Part shown: in pieces, positions 1-7,507 of the stretch | Numbering within the stretch: position 1 is the stretch's first letter | Layout: each line of letters starts with the position of its first letter | DNA from: Nibricoccus aquaticus | GTDB taxonomy: Bacteria > Verrucomicrobiota > Verrucomicrobiia > Opitutales > Opitutaceae | DNA length: 64,000 nt | Direction of reading: 5' to 3' | Assembly (NCBI RefSeq): GCF_002310495.1 | Contig: NZ_CP023344.1 | Span: 4,233,501-4,297,500, forward strand | Made by a program: the position numbers and the translations under genes | Notes under the pieces: generated by a model | What the model saw: only the letters and a program-made list of their open reading frames with translations | Told to the model about the DNA's origin: nothing | The model's database searches: none

Positions 1-1635
1 GCCGGCGGCGCGGATGGCTTTGAGGACGTCGCTCTTGGGGAAATCGATTTCGACCGTGGCCTTGGCGGTACGTTTTTCACCGGCGGTGCGGTTCTTGGTG
101 CGGACGAGCGGGGCGTTTTCGACCTCGATGGTGATCTTCTGCCGCGCGACAGACATGATGGTTTTGTACCAGGCGATGATGACGTTCGCGATGCCGGCGG
201 CTTTGGAGAATTTGCTGTCGGGCAGGTGGTGATCGAGAACCGCGCCGGTGTAAGCGCCGGTGACGGTGGCCCAGATGTCGCCGCCGGCGCCGGAGAATTG
301 ATCGCCGAAGTTCGGGGCGGGCGCGGGAGCGAGTTGCGCGAGGGTGATCATCGCGAAGGGGAGTGAGCCGCTGATGCCGGAGGTTGAGGAGAGCGAGGGT
401 GAGCGTGGTGAGAAGAAGGAGCCGAGGCGTGCCCGGGATTTGGATGCGGGGGCGGACGTGCGTTTGGCGTAGAGGCGGAGGTCGGCGGAGAGGACGCGGG
501 TGAGCAGGGAGACTTGGAGGAGCGAGAGGGGTTGATCGCGCCACTCGGCGATGAAGCGAGGGCCGGAGGATTTTTTGTCATCATCCTCGTCGTCGGAATC
601 GGAGTCATCGTCTTCTTCGCTTTCGTCGTTTGAGTTGGATTTGCTTGAATGGGGTTGAGTCAGTTTGCGCATGGTGGCGGCGGCCTGGAGAGTGGAGGCG
701 GTGGCGGAGCGGTTGGAGATGGCAGCCATCTCGGTCATGAGCTTGTTGAGTTTATCCTGGAGGATTTTTTGGGCGGCGGGATCGGTGGCGGCACCGATTT
801 TTTCGGAGAGCGCGTTGAGCTCGTCGGAGAGTTCGTCGAGGCGTTTTTGGTCGCGCTGCTGGATGGTGGAGCGCGGGTCGTCTTCGTCGCGCTCGGGGCG
901 TGGCGAAGCAGCGAGGACGGGATCTTTTTCGTCCCAGACGGGCTGGGGCTGCATCGCGGCGATGAGGGCGAAGGGGTTTCCTTTGGCCTGTTTTTCGAGG
1001 GCTTTGAGCTGCTTTTGAGAAGGCTGAATAACGGGAGCAGGCGCGAGGCCGGTGAGGTCGTAACCGGAGGGACTGACACGGCCGAGGGCGATGATGAAGC
1101 GGGCCCAAAAACGTTGCTGCGGGTTATCGCTGTCGGCGGATTTGCGGAGCGTATCGAGGAGGTCTTGAGCGAGTTCTTCGGGGTCGGCGTCTTCGAAGGG
1201 AATGGCGACGGCTTGAGCGAAGGAGATGAAGCGGACGGTGGGCTGGTCGGCGGGTTTCCAGAGGAGTTCGTCGATCTCGTAGTCGCGCATGGCGAGTCCG
1301 GTGGCGGTGCCGGCGGGCGCGGGATGGGTGATGAGGCCGGGGTGATTACGGACGTCCCAGCCCATGCGGCCGAGGGCGTCGAGGAGCGCGATGCGGGAAT
1401 CGGCGTTGCCCTCGCCGGCGACGTAGCGGCGGGCGAGAATGAGGGCCATCGCGTCGGCGTCGTAGGTGACGGGAGCGTCGGGGGCGAGAGTCTCTGAAGA
1501 CGCGGACGCGGGTGTGGCAGGAAGGGAAGCGGGCGCGGATTTTTGCGCTAAGAGCGCGGTGGTGAGCGCGAGGGCGACGGTGCTGAGGAGGAGGCGTTGC
1601 GGGAGGCGCGACCAGCGGGGAAGCGGGAGATTCAT
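1..1635 (-). CDS. Secreted protein of unknown function (3' end outside window)
   Basis: The reading frame is open from the ATG at 1635 to the window edge, giving at least 545 residues without a stop. It starts with a charged segment and a hydrophobic stretch ending near ALLAQ, which reads as a Sec signal peptide, so export is likely. The middle (about residues 215-330) is rich in Gln, Lys and Asp/Glu with coiled-coil character. It is followed by a very acidic Ser/Asp/Glu run around residues 335-355 and a Ser-rich low-complexity stretch. The last visible part contains short beta-like segments. I recognise no family. Several long frames exist on the opposite strand, but they lack sensible starts and domains. 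Confidence is high for coding and none is claimed for function. Confidence 0.75.
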   Translation of the reverse strand, partial: MNLPLPRWSRLPQRLLLSTVALALTTALLAQKSAPASLPATPASASSETLAPDAPVTYDADAMALILARRYVAGEGNADSRIALLDALGRMGWDVRNHPGLITHPAPAGTATGLAMRDYEIDELLWKPADQPTVRFISFAQAVAIPFEDADPEELAQDLLDTLRKSADSDNPQQRFWARFIIALGRVSPSGYDLTGLAPAPVIQPSQKQLKALEKQAKGNPFALIAAMQPQPVWDEKDPVLAASPRPERDEDDPRSTIQQRDQKRLDELSDELNALSEKIGAATDPAAQKILQDKLNKLMTEMAAISNRSATASTLQAAATMRKLTQPHSSKSNSNDESEEDDDSDSDDEDDDKKSSGPRFIAEWRDQPLSLLQVSLLTRVLSADLRLYAKRTSAPASKSRARLGSFFSPRSPSLSSTSGISGSLPFAMITLAQLAPAPAPNFGDQFSGAGGDIWATVTGAYTGAVLDHHLPDSKFSKAAGIANVIIAWYKTIMSVARQKITIEVENAPLVRTKNRTAGEKRTAKATVEIDFPKSDVLKAIRAAG

Positions 1636-1790
1636 GCGCGCGACGATGCGAGGGGGGCGCAGTTGTCGGCAAGAGCCGGGTGGTTAGCCGATGGGCGAAT
1701 CCAAGCGTTCGGACGTGTGTTTCTGGTAAGCGTATCAGCGAAACTCTGCCCAATGCCTGGACGGATCGGAGCTTGAGTTTTGGGCATAAA

Positions 1791-1816
1791 AAAGCCCGCT
1801 GCGAAGAGCGGGCTTT
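1791..1816 (-). terminator. Rho-independent terminator of the small secreted protein gene
   Basis: A 10-bp perfect stem (1791-1800 with 1807-1816, core AGCCCGCT/AGCGGGCT) with a 6-nt loop is followed, reading the minus strand, by a run of T. It begins 7 bases after the stop codon at 1823. Confidence 0.85.
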
Positions 1817-1822
1817 GAGCCG

Positions 1823-2266
1823 TCATTGGATGCTCACATTTATATCCATCCATCCCCATCCAGAGTAGGGATCCCATAAATCTATCTCTGCCGAGTTTCC
1901 CCATGAATTGGATGAAAAGTCGGTGAGCTGAGAAGACGTTGCGGTCACTCGATAGTTGCCTGCCGTGAGGCCTGTGACTGTGGCGTATGCATGACTTTGG
2001 TCGGTCAGCGTCACTCCTGATGCTGTGCTGCCATAGTACCAATAGCTGTAGCTGTAGGTAGAGCCATTTGTCGTGAGCGCTGAGATGCTCGCGACTGTCT
2101 GATTGGTGTCCAGATTCACGATGGTTATATCTGAATCACCGGTGCCGTTTACTGTGAGGTAAAACGTCTGACCCGAGTCGACATACACATCGGCGGAGCC
2201 GGCAAATAGCGCTGAGCTGAGCGCGAACGTAGCGAGCGCCAGAAAGGCGCGGACTAATTTATTCAT
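1823..2266 (-). CDS. Small secreted beta-rich protein
   Basis: The 147-residue product begins MNKLVRAFLALATFALSSAL, a clear signal peptide cleaved near LFAGS. The mature part is rich in Ser, Thr, Gly, Tyr and Asp and alternates like an Ig or jelly-roll fold (for example YLTVNGTGDSDITIVN and TGLTAGNYRVTATS), so a secreted or surface beta-sandwich is likely. The start at 2266 is chosen because the signal peptide begins exactly there, although the frame stays open upstream. No strong Shine-Dalgarno precedes it. It has its own terminator downstream and a long folded leader upstream (2315-2433). I do not recognise a family. The neighbouring broken gene at 2507-3294 encodes a similar type of exported beta-rich protein. 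Confidence 0.7.
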   Translation of the reverse strand: MNKLVRAFLALATFALSSALFAGSADVYVDSGQTFYLTVNGTGDSDITIVNLDTNQTVASISALTTNGSTYSYSYWYYGSTASGVTLTDQSHAYATVTGLTAGNYRVTATSSQLTDFSSNSWGNSAEIDLWDPYSGWGWMDINVSIQ

Positions 2267-2314
2267 GGGGTTGCAGGGGAGTGCAGTTTCGTCGGAGAAA
2301 TTATCGCGGCTTAA

Positions 2315-2433
2315 AAGCCCTCCGGCCCTCATGCCGCGATACCGACGAGTGCCATCGTGCGCGGCCTTTTCATTCGTGCAAACAGGCCGAACTGTACGAG
2401 CGACAAAAAGAAATCCGGCATATCGGAGGGCTT
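2315..2433 (-). ncRNA. Candidate structured 5' leader RNA
   Basis: On the minus strand this stretch can fold into a closed multi-stem structure. A 10-bp outer stem pairs 2315-2324 with 2424-2433 (AAGCCCTCCG/CGGAGGGCTT). A 6-bp second stem pairs 2331-2336 with 2416-2421. Inside it a 6-bp hairpin pairs 2362-2367 with 2384-2389, and a small ACGA/TCGT hairpin pairs 2345-2348 with 2355-2358. It ends about 50 bases before the start codon of the small secreted protein, as expected of a cis-regulatory leader. It does not match the conserved core of any riboswitch class that I could recall. It could also be a repeated palindromic element. Confidence 0.4.
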
Positions 2434-2506
2434 GAATTCGACTATTCGCTTTCGGAGGTGGCACCGCTTTTCACGGTGCCTGCCAGTTGAGTAATATTTC
2501 CTCGGA

Positions 2507-3294
2507 TTACGGTGTCACGACGGTGACAACCACCGGCAGTCCATCCCATCCCTGACCGGCTAGGCCGCTTGGGTAAATGGTATAGGTTCCCGCAGCGGAC
2601 GCTGTGAAGGTGCCAGTCACCACGAGCGACTGTTCCTGGGTGGTCGATGGCGTGCATGTGACGAAATCGGCTGTGCCCGGATCGCCAAAATTGATTCCTA
2701 CTCCATTCACCCACCAGCCGGCCTATTGCAGATATCCGGCCGAGGTTGCCATGACTTTAATATCCAGTGACTGGCCGAGAGTGATGGTAAAACTTTCGGT
2801 TTGCTCGATGAAGGGGTCGGAGCTGGTCACGATACCGCCAGCTTCTCCGCTCCTGCGGACGACCAAAGCCAGTTCCGGCCACACGTTTGGATCCAGCGTG
2901 GGCGAGGGAGGAGCCGGACGTTGATTGATGGATTCTAACGTGTATTCGTAGCCGCCTGGTTGCTCAAATATCATGCCTGGTGTTGGGGTCGTGGGCGCGC
3001 CGAGGGGCTCATGCCCGGGCACGATAATGTCATCCCCCAAAAACACGGATTCCAATGGGAATACGGTGTACGCCTCGGTTTGAAAATCCCTTTCGAAGAT
3101 GGTCGTGTCCCACACACCTCCGCCGGGATAACCAGACACCGGGGTCCAGCTGTATCTGATCCATTTCGGGGTTACTTTAACGGTGACGAAGGCACTGGTT
3201 GTTTCGAAGTTCGTATAGTTACAGCAGCCCAAAGCGTTGGGCACAGTTGAGCGAGAAACGCGGCTACGAGAGCTACGAGTGATAGCTTCTTCAT
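2507..3294 (-). pseudogene. Broken gene for a secreted beta-rich protein
   Basis: The ATG at 3294 opens MKKLSLVALVAAFLAQLCPT, an obvious signal peptide, but this frame stops after about 40 codons. The rest of the protein (WIRYSW, GYEYTLESIN, LVVRRSGEAG) lies in another frame from about 3240 downward. That frame is interrupted by an in-frame TAG at 2723-2725 and then continues in the same frame (WWVNGVGINFGDPGTADF) to the stop at 2507. The gene therefore carries one frameshift near 3200-3240 and one amber codon. The text on both sides of each lesion is similar secreted-protein-like sequence, so decay is more likely than two separate genes. A sequencing error could explain one lesion but hardly both. 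Confidence 0.65.
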
Positions 3295-3528
3295 GGGATA
3301 CTTTACTATGGGGGTTGTTTTTGCGGCTCCCTTTACGGGATAAGAACCGCAGCCCTCCTTGGGCCATGCGCAGGAGAGCAGGCCGCGAAACGCAAATTCA
3401 AGCGTGCCGACGTGCCGATCAGTGCGTTTGTGCTCAACCAGTTTGATTCCCGTGCGACTGCATCAATGAAGCACGCTAGTCATGGGAAATTTGTGCGCCA
3501 AATGTGTGCGAACGTTTTCCTCGGTTTC

Positions 3529-3603
3529 TGGTGCGAGCGGCGGGAATCGAACCCACATCAACGGCTTCGGAGACCGCTACACTATCCATTGTGCTACGCC
3601 CGC
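3529..3603 (-). tRNA. tRNA-Arg (anticodon CCG)
   Basis: The minus strand folds as a complete tRNA: a 7-bp acceptor GCGGGCG paired with CGCTCGC (one G-U), a D arm GCAC/GTGT, an anticodon stem with loop CTCCGAA that places CCG at 34-36, and a T arm with TTCGATT. The 3' CCA is encoded (3529-3531). It reads the CGG arginine codon. Confidence 0.93.
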
Positions 3604-3800
3604 AGGGCAGAAACTGAGGTCGGAAATTGGGAAGCGGTGTGGGTGGTGTCGAGAGGAAAGGCGGGGGGCGGTGAAGGCAGTAGCGGGTAGTGGGTAGCCC
3701 GGACGCAGGCGGTGGATTGGCGGTGCGGGCGAGAGATGTTTTGGGTGAGGTCTGGGTGGGTAGTGGACGAACATGGAGGTCGTCCCTCCATCGGAAGAGG

Positions 3801-4376
3801 CTACGAGAGGAGTTGCTGGCGCTCGGGGGTGGTGAGTTCGCGGGAGTGGCCGGGGGCAAGCGCGAGGGAGGCGAGGGTGAGTGCGCCGATACGGACACGG
3901 ACGAGGCGGAGCGTGGGGTGGCCGATGGCGGCGGTCATGCGGCGGACCTGGCGGTTTTTGCCTTCGGTGAGTTCGAGGGAGAGCCAGGAGTCGGGGATGT
4001 TTTTGCGGAAGCGGATCGGAGGATTACGCGTAGGGAAATCCGGCGGTGTATCGAGAAGGCGGGCACGGCAGGGGAGCGTGCGGTGTTCGCCGAGAGGAAT
4101 GCCGCCGGCGGCTAGGCGAGCGATGGCGTCGGGCGAGGGGATGCGTTCGACCTGGGCATGGTATTCACGGGGGTGGGCGTGGCGCGGGTCGAGGAGGCGG
4201 TCGATGAGGGCGCGTTCGTTGGAGAGGAGGAGGAGGCCTTCGCTATCGGCGTCGAGGCGGCCGACGGGGTACGCGCGCGGAGGGAGGCCGAACTCGGCAA
4301 GGGTGCGCCAGGCTGAGCCGGGTTCTGGGGTGAATTGCGAGAGGACCCCGTAGGGTTTGTTGAAGGCGAGGAGCAC
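3801..4376 (-). CDS. rluE: RluE-type rRNA pseudouridine synthase
   Basis: This is a member of the RsuA/RluB/RluE family, which isomerises a uridine in rRNA. The fold starts at LLAFNKPYGVLSQF. The catalytic motif GRLDADSEGLLLL holds the nucleophilic Asp, RNPPIRFRKNIPDSWL is typical of the RluE branch, and GKNRQVRRMTAAIGHPTLRL is the conserved C-terminal signature. There is no S4 domain, as in RluE. I place the start at the GTG at 4376, giving 191 residues, because the frame upstream to a second GTG at 4499 is low-complexity and contains a duplicated GTCATT-type phrase. If 4499 is used the protein has 232 residues. The E. coli enzyme has about 217. It is a single gene after rpoN on the same strand, 189 bases downstream. 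Confidence 0.85.
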   Translation of the reverse strand: MLLAFNKPYGVLSQFTPEPGSAWRTLAEFGLPPRAYPVGRLDADSEGLLLLSNERALIDRLLDPRHAHPREYHAQVERIPSPDAIARLAAGGIPLGEHRTLPCRARLLDTPPDFPTRNPPIRFRKNIPDSWLSLELTEGKNRQVRRMTAAIGHPTLRLVRVRIGALTLASLALAPGHSRELTTPERQQLLS

Positions 4377-4565
4377 GGGGGGAATGACCAGTGACGCAAT
4401 GACCAGTGGCCAATGAAGCGAGGCCTTGCTCGCAAGGGAGATAGATGCCGGGGAGTTAGTAATTGGTAGTTGGGCGGACGCAGACTTGGGTTTACGCACC
4501 AGACTCGATTCGGCAGGAAGTCTCGGGCGAAGTCCAACAGAGCGCTCGGGAGTGCGCGCTCCACC

Positions 4566-6047
4566 TTATGTGTAGTCGCGGCGGAGGTTGCTCGGGAGAA
4601 GGCCGAGTTCTTCGCGGTATTTGGCGACGGTGCGGCGGGCGATGTTGATGCCCTTCTCCTGGAGCTTGGCGACGATCTCCTGGTCGCTGAGCGGCTGGCT
4701 GCGGTCTTCACCGGCGATGAGGTCGTTGATCATTTCCTTCACACTGGTGTTGGAAACGGAGGCGCCGTTGTCGTTCTGGTAGCCGGGGGTGAAAAAATAT
4801 TTGAAGTCGAAGACGCCGTGCGGGGTCTTGATGAACTTGTTGGCGATGGCGCGGCTGACGGTGGTCTCGTGGACGCCGACGGCATCGGCGATCTGGGTCA
4901 TCGTGAGCGGGCGGAGTTTGGAGACGCCTTCCTCGAAGAACTCGTGCTGCACTTTCAGGATCTCGCGCGTGATGCGCTCGATGGTCTGCTGGCGCTGCTC
5001 GATGGAGTTGATGAGGAATTTGCCGGAGCGCATGCGCTCGCGGAGGTACTCGCGCTCGTCTTTGGAGAGTGTGCCTTTGGCGATGAGGTCGCGGTAGGTA
5101 TTCGAAATGCGGAGGCGCGGGATGTAGTCGCTGTTGAGGTGGATGACCCACTTGTCGTCGTCTTTCTCGACGGTGACGTCGGCGACGACGACGCGGTTGC
5201 TATCGTCGGCGAAGCGGCGGCCGGGGGCGGGATCGAGCGTGCCGATTTCCTCGATGGCGATCTGCACGTCGTCCATGTGCGAGCCGAGTTTGCGGGCGAT
5301 CTCGGGGATGCGGCGGCGGGAGAGGAGTTGGAAATAATCGCGGACGATGCGGGAGGCGAGGGAGTCGGTGCGGCCTTTAGAGGCGAGTTGTTGAAGGAGG
5401 CATTCTTCGAGGGTCTGGCAGCCGATGCCGGCGGGCTCGAAGCCTTTGAGAATTTTCGCGGCTTGCTGGACGGAATCGAGTGGGAGGCCGGTCTGGAGGG
5501 CGATGTCGTTAGGCGTCTGGGTGAGGAAGCCGCGGTCATCGAGACTGCCGATGAGGTAGCGCATGGCTTCCTGGATCTCGGGCGAGAGGTCGGCGAGATC
5601 GGCCTGGCCCATGAGGTGTTCTTGCAGGGAAGTCTCGGTGACGAGGGAGTCGAAGAAGTGCTGACGTTTCTCGGCGTCTTCGGAGGTGTAGCTCTGGCTG
5701 CCGCCGGCTTGGGACATGTAGTCGCGCCAGTCTTCGTCGAGCTTGTTGAGGATTTCGAATTCCTTGGAGAAATCCATTTCCTCGCGGCGATCGCCTTCAT
5801 CGCTGGTGCCGCTTTCGCTCGAATCGCGGGTGTCGGCGGCGTCGGCTTCACGCTCTTTGTCGAGGCTCACGCCTTCCATCGGGAGCTCTTCGAGCGTGGG
5901 ATTGTTTTGAAGCTCTTCCTGGATGACGGAGCGCAGGTCGAGTGCGGCGACCTGAAGGATTTTCAACGAGTGCCGAAGCTGGGGTGCGAGTACCAGCGAC
6001 TGCGTCTGACGTTGCCGGAGATCCTGACTAAACGAAGGTCCGCTCAT
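4566..6047 (-). CDS. rpoN: RNA polymerase sigma-54 factor
   Basis: The 493-residue protein has all three parts of sigma-54: an N-terminal Gln/Leu-rich activator-interacting region (LAPQLRHSLKILQ), an acidic linker around residues 60-110, the core-binding domain, the helix-turn-helix region (TMTQIADAVGVHETTVSRAI) and the RpoN box ARRTVAKYRE at about 470-479. It directs polymerase to -24/-12 promoters and needs AAA+ activators, none of which is seen in this window. It lies 32 bases downstream of a Ser/Thr kinase gene on the same strand and may share its transcript. Candidate -24/-12 promoters occur in this window at 10807-10821 and 50550-50565. The opposite-strand open frame of similar length is a shadow. 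Confidence 0.97.
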   Translation of the reverse strand: MSGPSFSQDLRQRQTQSLVLAPQLRHSLKILQVAALDLRSVIQEELQNNPTLEELPMEGVSLDKEREADAADTRDSSESGTSDEGDRREEMDFSKEFEILNKLDEDWRDYMSQAGGSQSYTSEDAEKRQHFFDSLVTETSLQEHLMGQADLADLSPEIQEAMRYLIGSLDDRGFLTQTPNDIALQTGLPLDSVQQAAKILKGFEPAGIGCQTLEECLLQQLASKGRTDSLASRIVRDYFQLLSRRRIPEIARKLGSHMDDVQIAIEEIGTLDPAPGRRFADDSNRVVVADVTVEKDDDKWVIHLNSDYIPRLRISNTYRDLIAKGTLSKDEREYLRERMRSGKFLINSIEQRQQTIERITREILKVQHEFFEEGVSKLRPLTMTQIADAVGVHETTVSRAIANKFIKTPHGVFDFKYFFTPGYQNDNGASVSNTSVKEMINDLIAGEDRSQPLSDQEIVAKLQEKGINIARRTVAKYREELGLLPSNLRRDYT

Positions 6048-6079
6048 GTTCTGCCTGTGTGTTAGTGGTGGTCATGCTG

Positions 6080-7066
6080 TCAGATCGAGGACGGGGCAGG
6101 GGAACGTAAGGAAAGGGGGGGGACGCCGGGCTCGTGGTACTCCATGAGCTCTTTGAGGTAGACGCCTAGTTTCTCGTTGGTCGGGCCGTAGCGGTCGCTG
6201 TAGAGGTAAACTTCGAGGTCGGTTAGCATCTCGCCGGCGCTCTGGTAACGTTTCTCGCGATCGCGCTGGAGAGCTTTTTGAATGATGGCTTCGAGGCGCG
6301 CATCAATCTCGGGGCGCAGCGTGCTGAAGCGCGGGATGGGGAGCGTCAGGATGTTGCGGCGGGATTCGAGGCGGTCGGCGGAGCGAAAAATGTTACGGCC
6401 AAGGAGCAATTCGGTGAGGACGATGCCGAGGGGGAAGAGGTCGGCGCGCGCGTCGGTGACGGCGTAGGATGCTTGCTCGGGGGAGAGGTACTCGTCTTTG
6501 CCCGCGATGACTTTGCCTTCCTCGTTGTACATGAGGTCGAGGGCCTTCGCTATGCCGAAGTCGGTGAGCTTCACGTCGCCCTCGTAGGCGAGGAGGACGT
6601 TCTTGGGGCCGATGTCGCGGTGGACGATGTTGAGGTGGCGGCCGTCGGAGTCGCGTTTGGTGTGGGCGTAGGCGAGGCCGCGGGCGACGCGGGAAATGAT
6701 GAAGGCGGCGAGATCGACCGGGATGGGTTTTTTGAGCGCGCGATGGCGGTCGAGGACGTTCTCCAAGTGGATGCCGCGGACGAACTCCATCACCATGAAA
6801 TACTGTCCGCCGACCTGGCCGAGGTGGTAGGTCTGGACGATGTTGGTATGAATCAAATCTGCGACGAGACGGGCTTCACCGATGAAATTTTTTTGGAATT
6901 CTGGGATCGTGGAGTACTCTTCGCGGATGAGTTTCACCGCGACGATCTTGCGGAAATTACCCGCGCCGCGCTGGGTGGCTTCATAGACGATACCCATGCC
7001 GCCCTCGGCGATCTTGCGGGTCAGCTCGTAGTGCAGCTCGTTGAAGATGTGCTTGAGGGAGGCCAC
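6080..7066 (-). CDS. Hanks-type serine/threonine protein kinase
   Basis: The 328-residue protein is a bare cytoplasmic kinase domain with a short C-terminal tail. Visible motifs are the glycine loop [10 protein letters not shown] (about 21-30), the ATP-lysine in AVKLI (about 45), the helix C Glu in GEARL, the catalytic loop HRDIGPKN (about 149-156), DFG (about 169-171) and SPEQA. The catalytic loop has Gly where HRDLKPEN kinases have Lys, close to the HRDVSPxN form common in Myxobacteria and Planctomycetes. There is no transmembrane helix and no sensor domain. The GTG at 7066 ([11 protein letters not shown]) is preferred over a TTG at 7105. Its closeness to rpoN suggests joint expression. The target is unknown. 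Confidence 0.88.
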   Translation of the reverse strand: MASLKHIFNELHYELTRKIAEGGMGIVYEATQRGAGNFRKIVAVKLIREEYSTIPEFQKNFIGEARLVADLIHTNIVQTYHLGQVGGQYFMVMEFVRGIHLENVLDRHRALKKPIPVDLAAFIISRVARGLAYAHTKRDSDGRHLNIVHRDIGPKNVLLAYEGDVKLTDFGIAKALDLMYNEEGKVIAGKDEYLSPEQASYAVTDARADLFPLGIVLTELLLGRNIFRSADRLESRRNILTLPIPRFSTLRPEIDARLEAIIQKALQRDREKRYQSAGEMLTDLEVYLYSDRYGPTNEKLGVYLKELMEYHEPGVPPLSLRSPAPSSI

Positions 7067-7155
7067 TGTGAGGCGAAGGAAAGGTGAGCGCGCAGAGGCT
7101 GGCAAGAGCGCAGAGCAAACCTAGCACGAAAATTGCTTGGACTGAGTTGCGCCCG

Positions 7156-7183
7156 TTGACACCGAGGTGCGCAGACCTAGGTT
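7156..7183 (+). promoter_or_regulatory. Sigma-70-like promoter of the Fe-S carrier gene
   Basis: A perfect TTGACA box (7156-7161) is followed after 16 bases by TAGGTT (7178-7183). The ATG of the downstream gene begins only 6 bases after the -10-like box, so if this promoter is used the transcript would be leaderless or nearly so. Confidence 0.4.
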
Positions 7184-7189
7184 GCGCGC

Positions 7190-7507
7190 ATGATCACGCT
7201 CAGTCCACGCGCTGCTGCGCAAGTGCGCACAATGCAGAACGAATTAAACGCTCCGGAGAAACGGCTGCGCGTCTTTGTTGAGTCGGGCGGCTGCTCGGGG
7301 TTTCAGTACGGGATGTCGTTTGACGAGCCGAAGGCGGAGGACACGCAGTTCGAGAGCGAAGGCGTGGCAGTGATCATGGACGCGGCGAGCCTGGCGTATT
7401 TGAATGGCTCGCAGGTCGACTTCGACGACGGGCTGCAAGGGAAGGGATTCGAGATCAAGAATCCCAATGCTCAGAGCACGTGCGGCTGCGGGAAGTCATT
7501 TAGCTGA
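7190..7507 (+). CDS. A-type iron-sulfur cluster carrier (IscA/ErpA/HesB family)
   Basis: The 105-residue protein carries the family's three cysteines: Cys35 in ESGGCSGFQYGM and Cys98/Cys100 in STCGCGKSF. Such proteins bind a [4Fe-4S] or [2Fe-2S] cluster and pass it to target enzymes in the cytoplasm. Length and layout are typical. No isc or suf genes are adjacent, so the exact subfamily (ErpA or IscA) cannot be settled. It is transcribed away from the kinase gene and converges on the GH13 gene, with their stop codons abutting at 7507/7508. A promoter-like sequence lies just upstream. Confidence 0.93.
   Translation: MITLSPRAAAQVRTMQNELNAPEKRLRVFVESGGCSGFQYGMSFDEPKAEDTQFESEGVAVIMDAASLAYLNGSQVDFDDGLQGKGFEIKNPNAQSTCGCGKSFS

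Noticed and set aside
649-1497. 282-codon plus-strand open frame
   Set aside because: Gly/Glu-rich shadow of the minus-strand secreted protein, which starts with a signal peptide and continues to the window edge.
2315-2433. Cyclic-di-GMP or cobalamin riboswitch
   Set aside because: The conserved core bases of those classes, as far as I can recall them, are not found in the right order, so the element is left unclassified.
4470-6065. 531-codon plus-strand open frame across rpoN
   Set aside because: It is the mirror of a GC-rich gene. The translation is low-complexity (Asp/Glu/Gly/Val) without domains, whereas the minus strand gives a full sigma-54.
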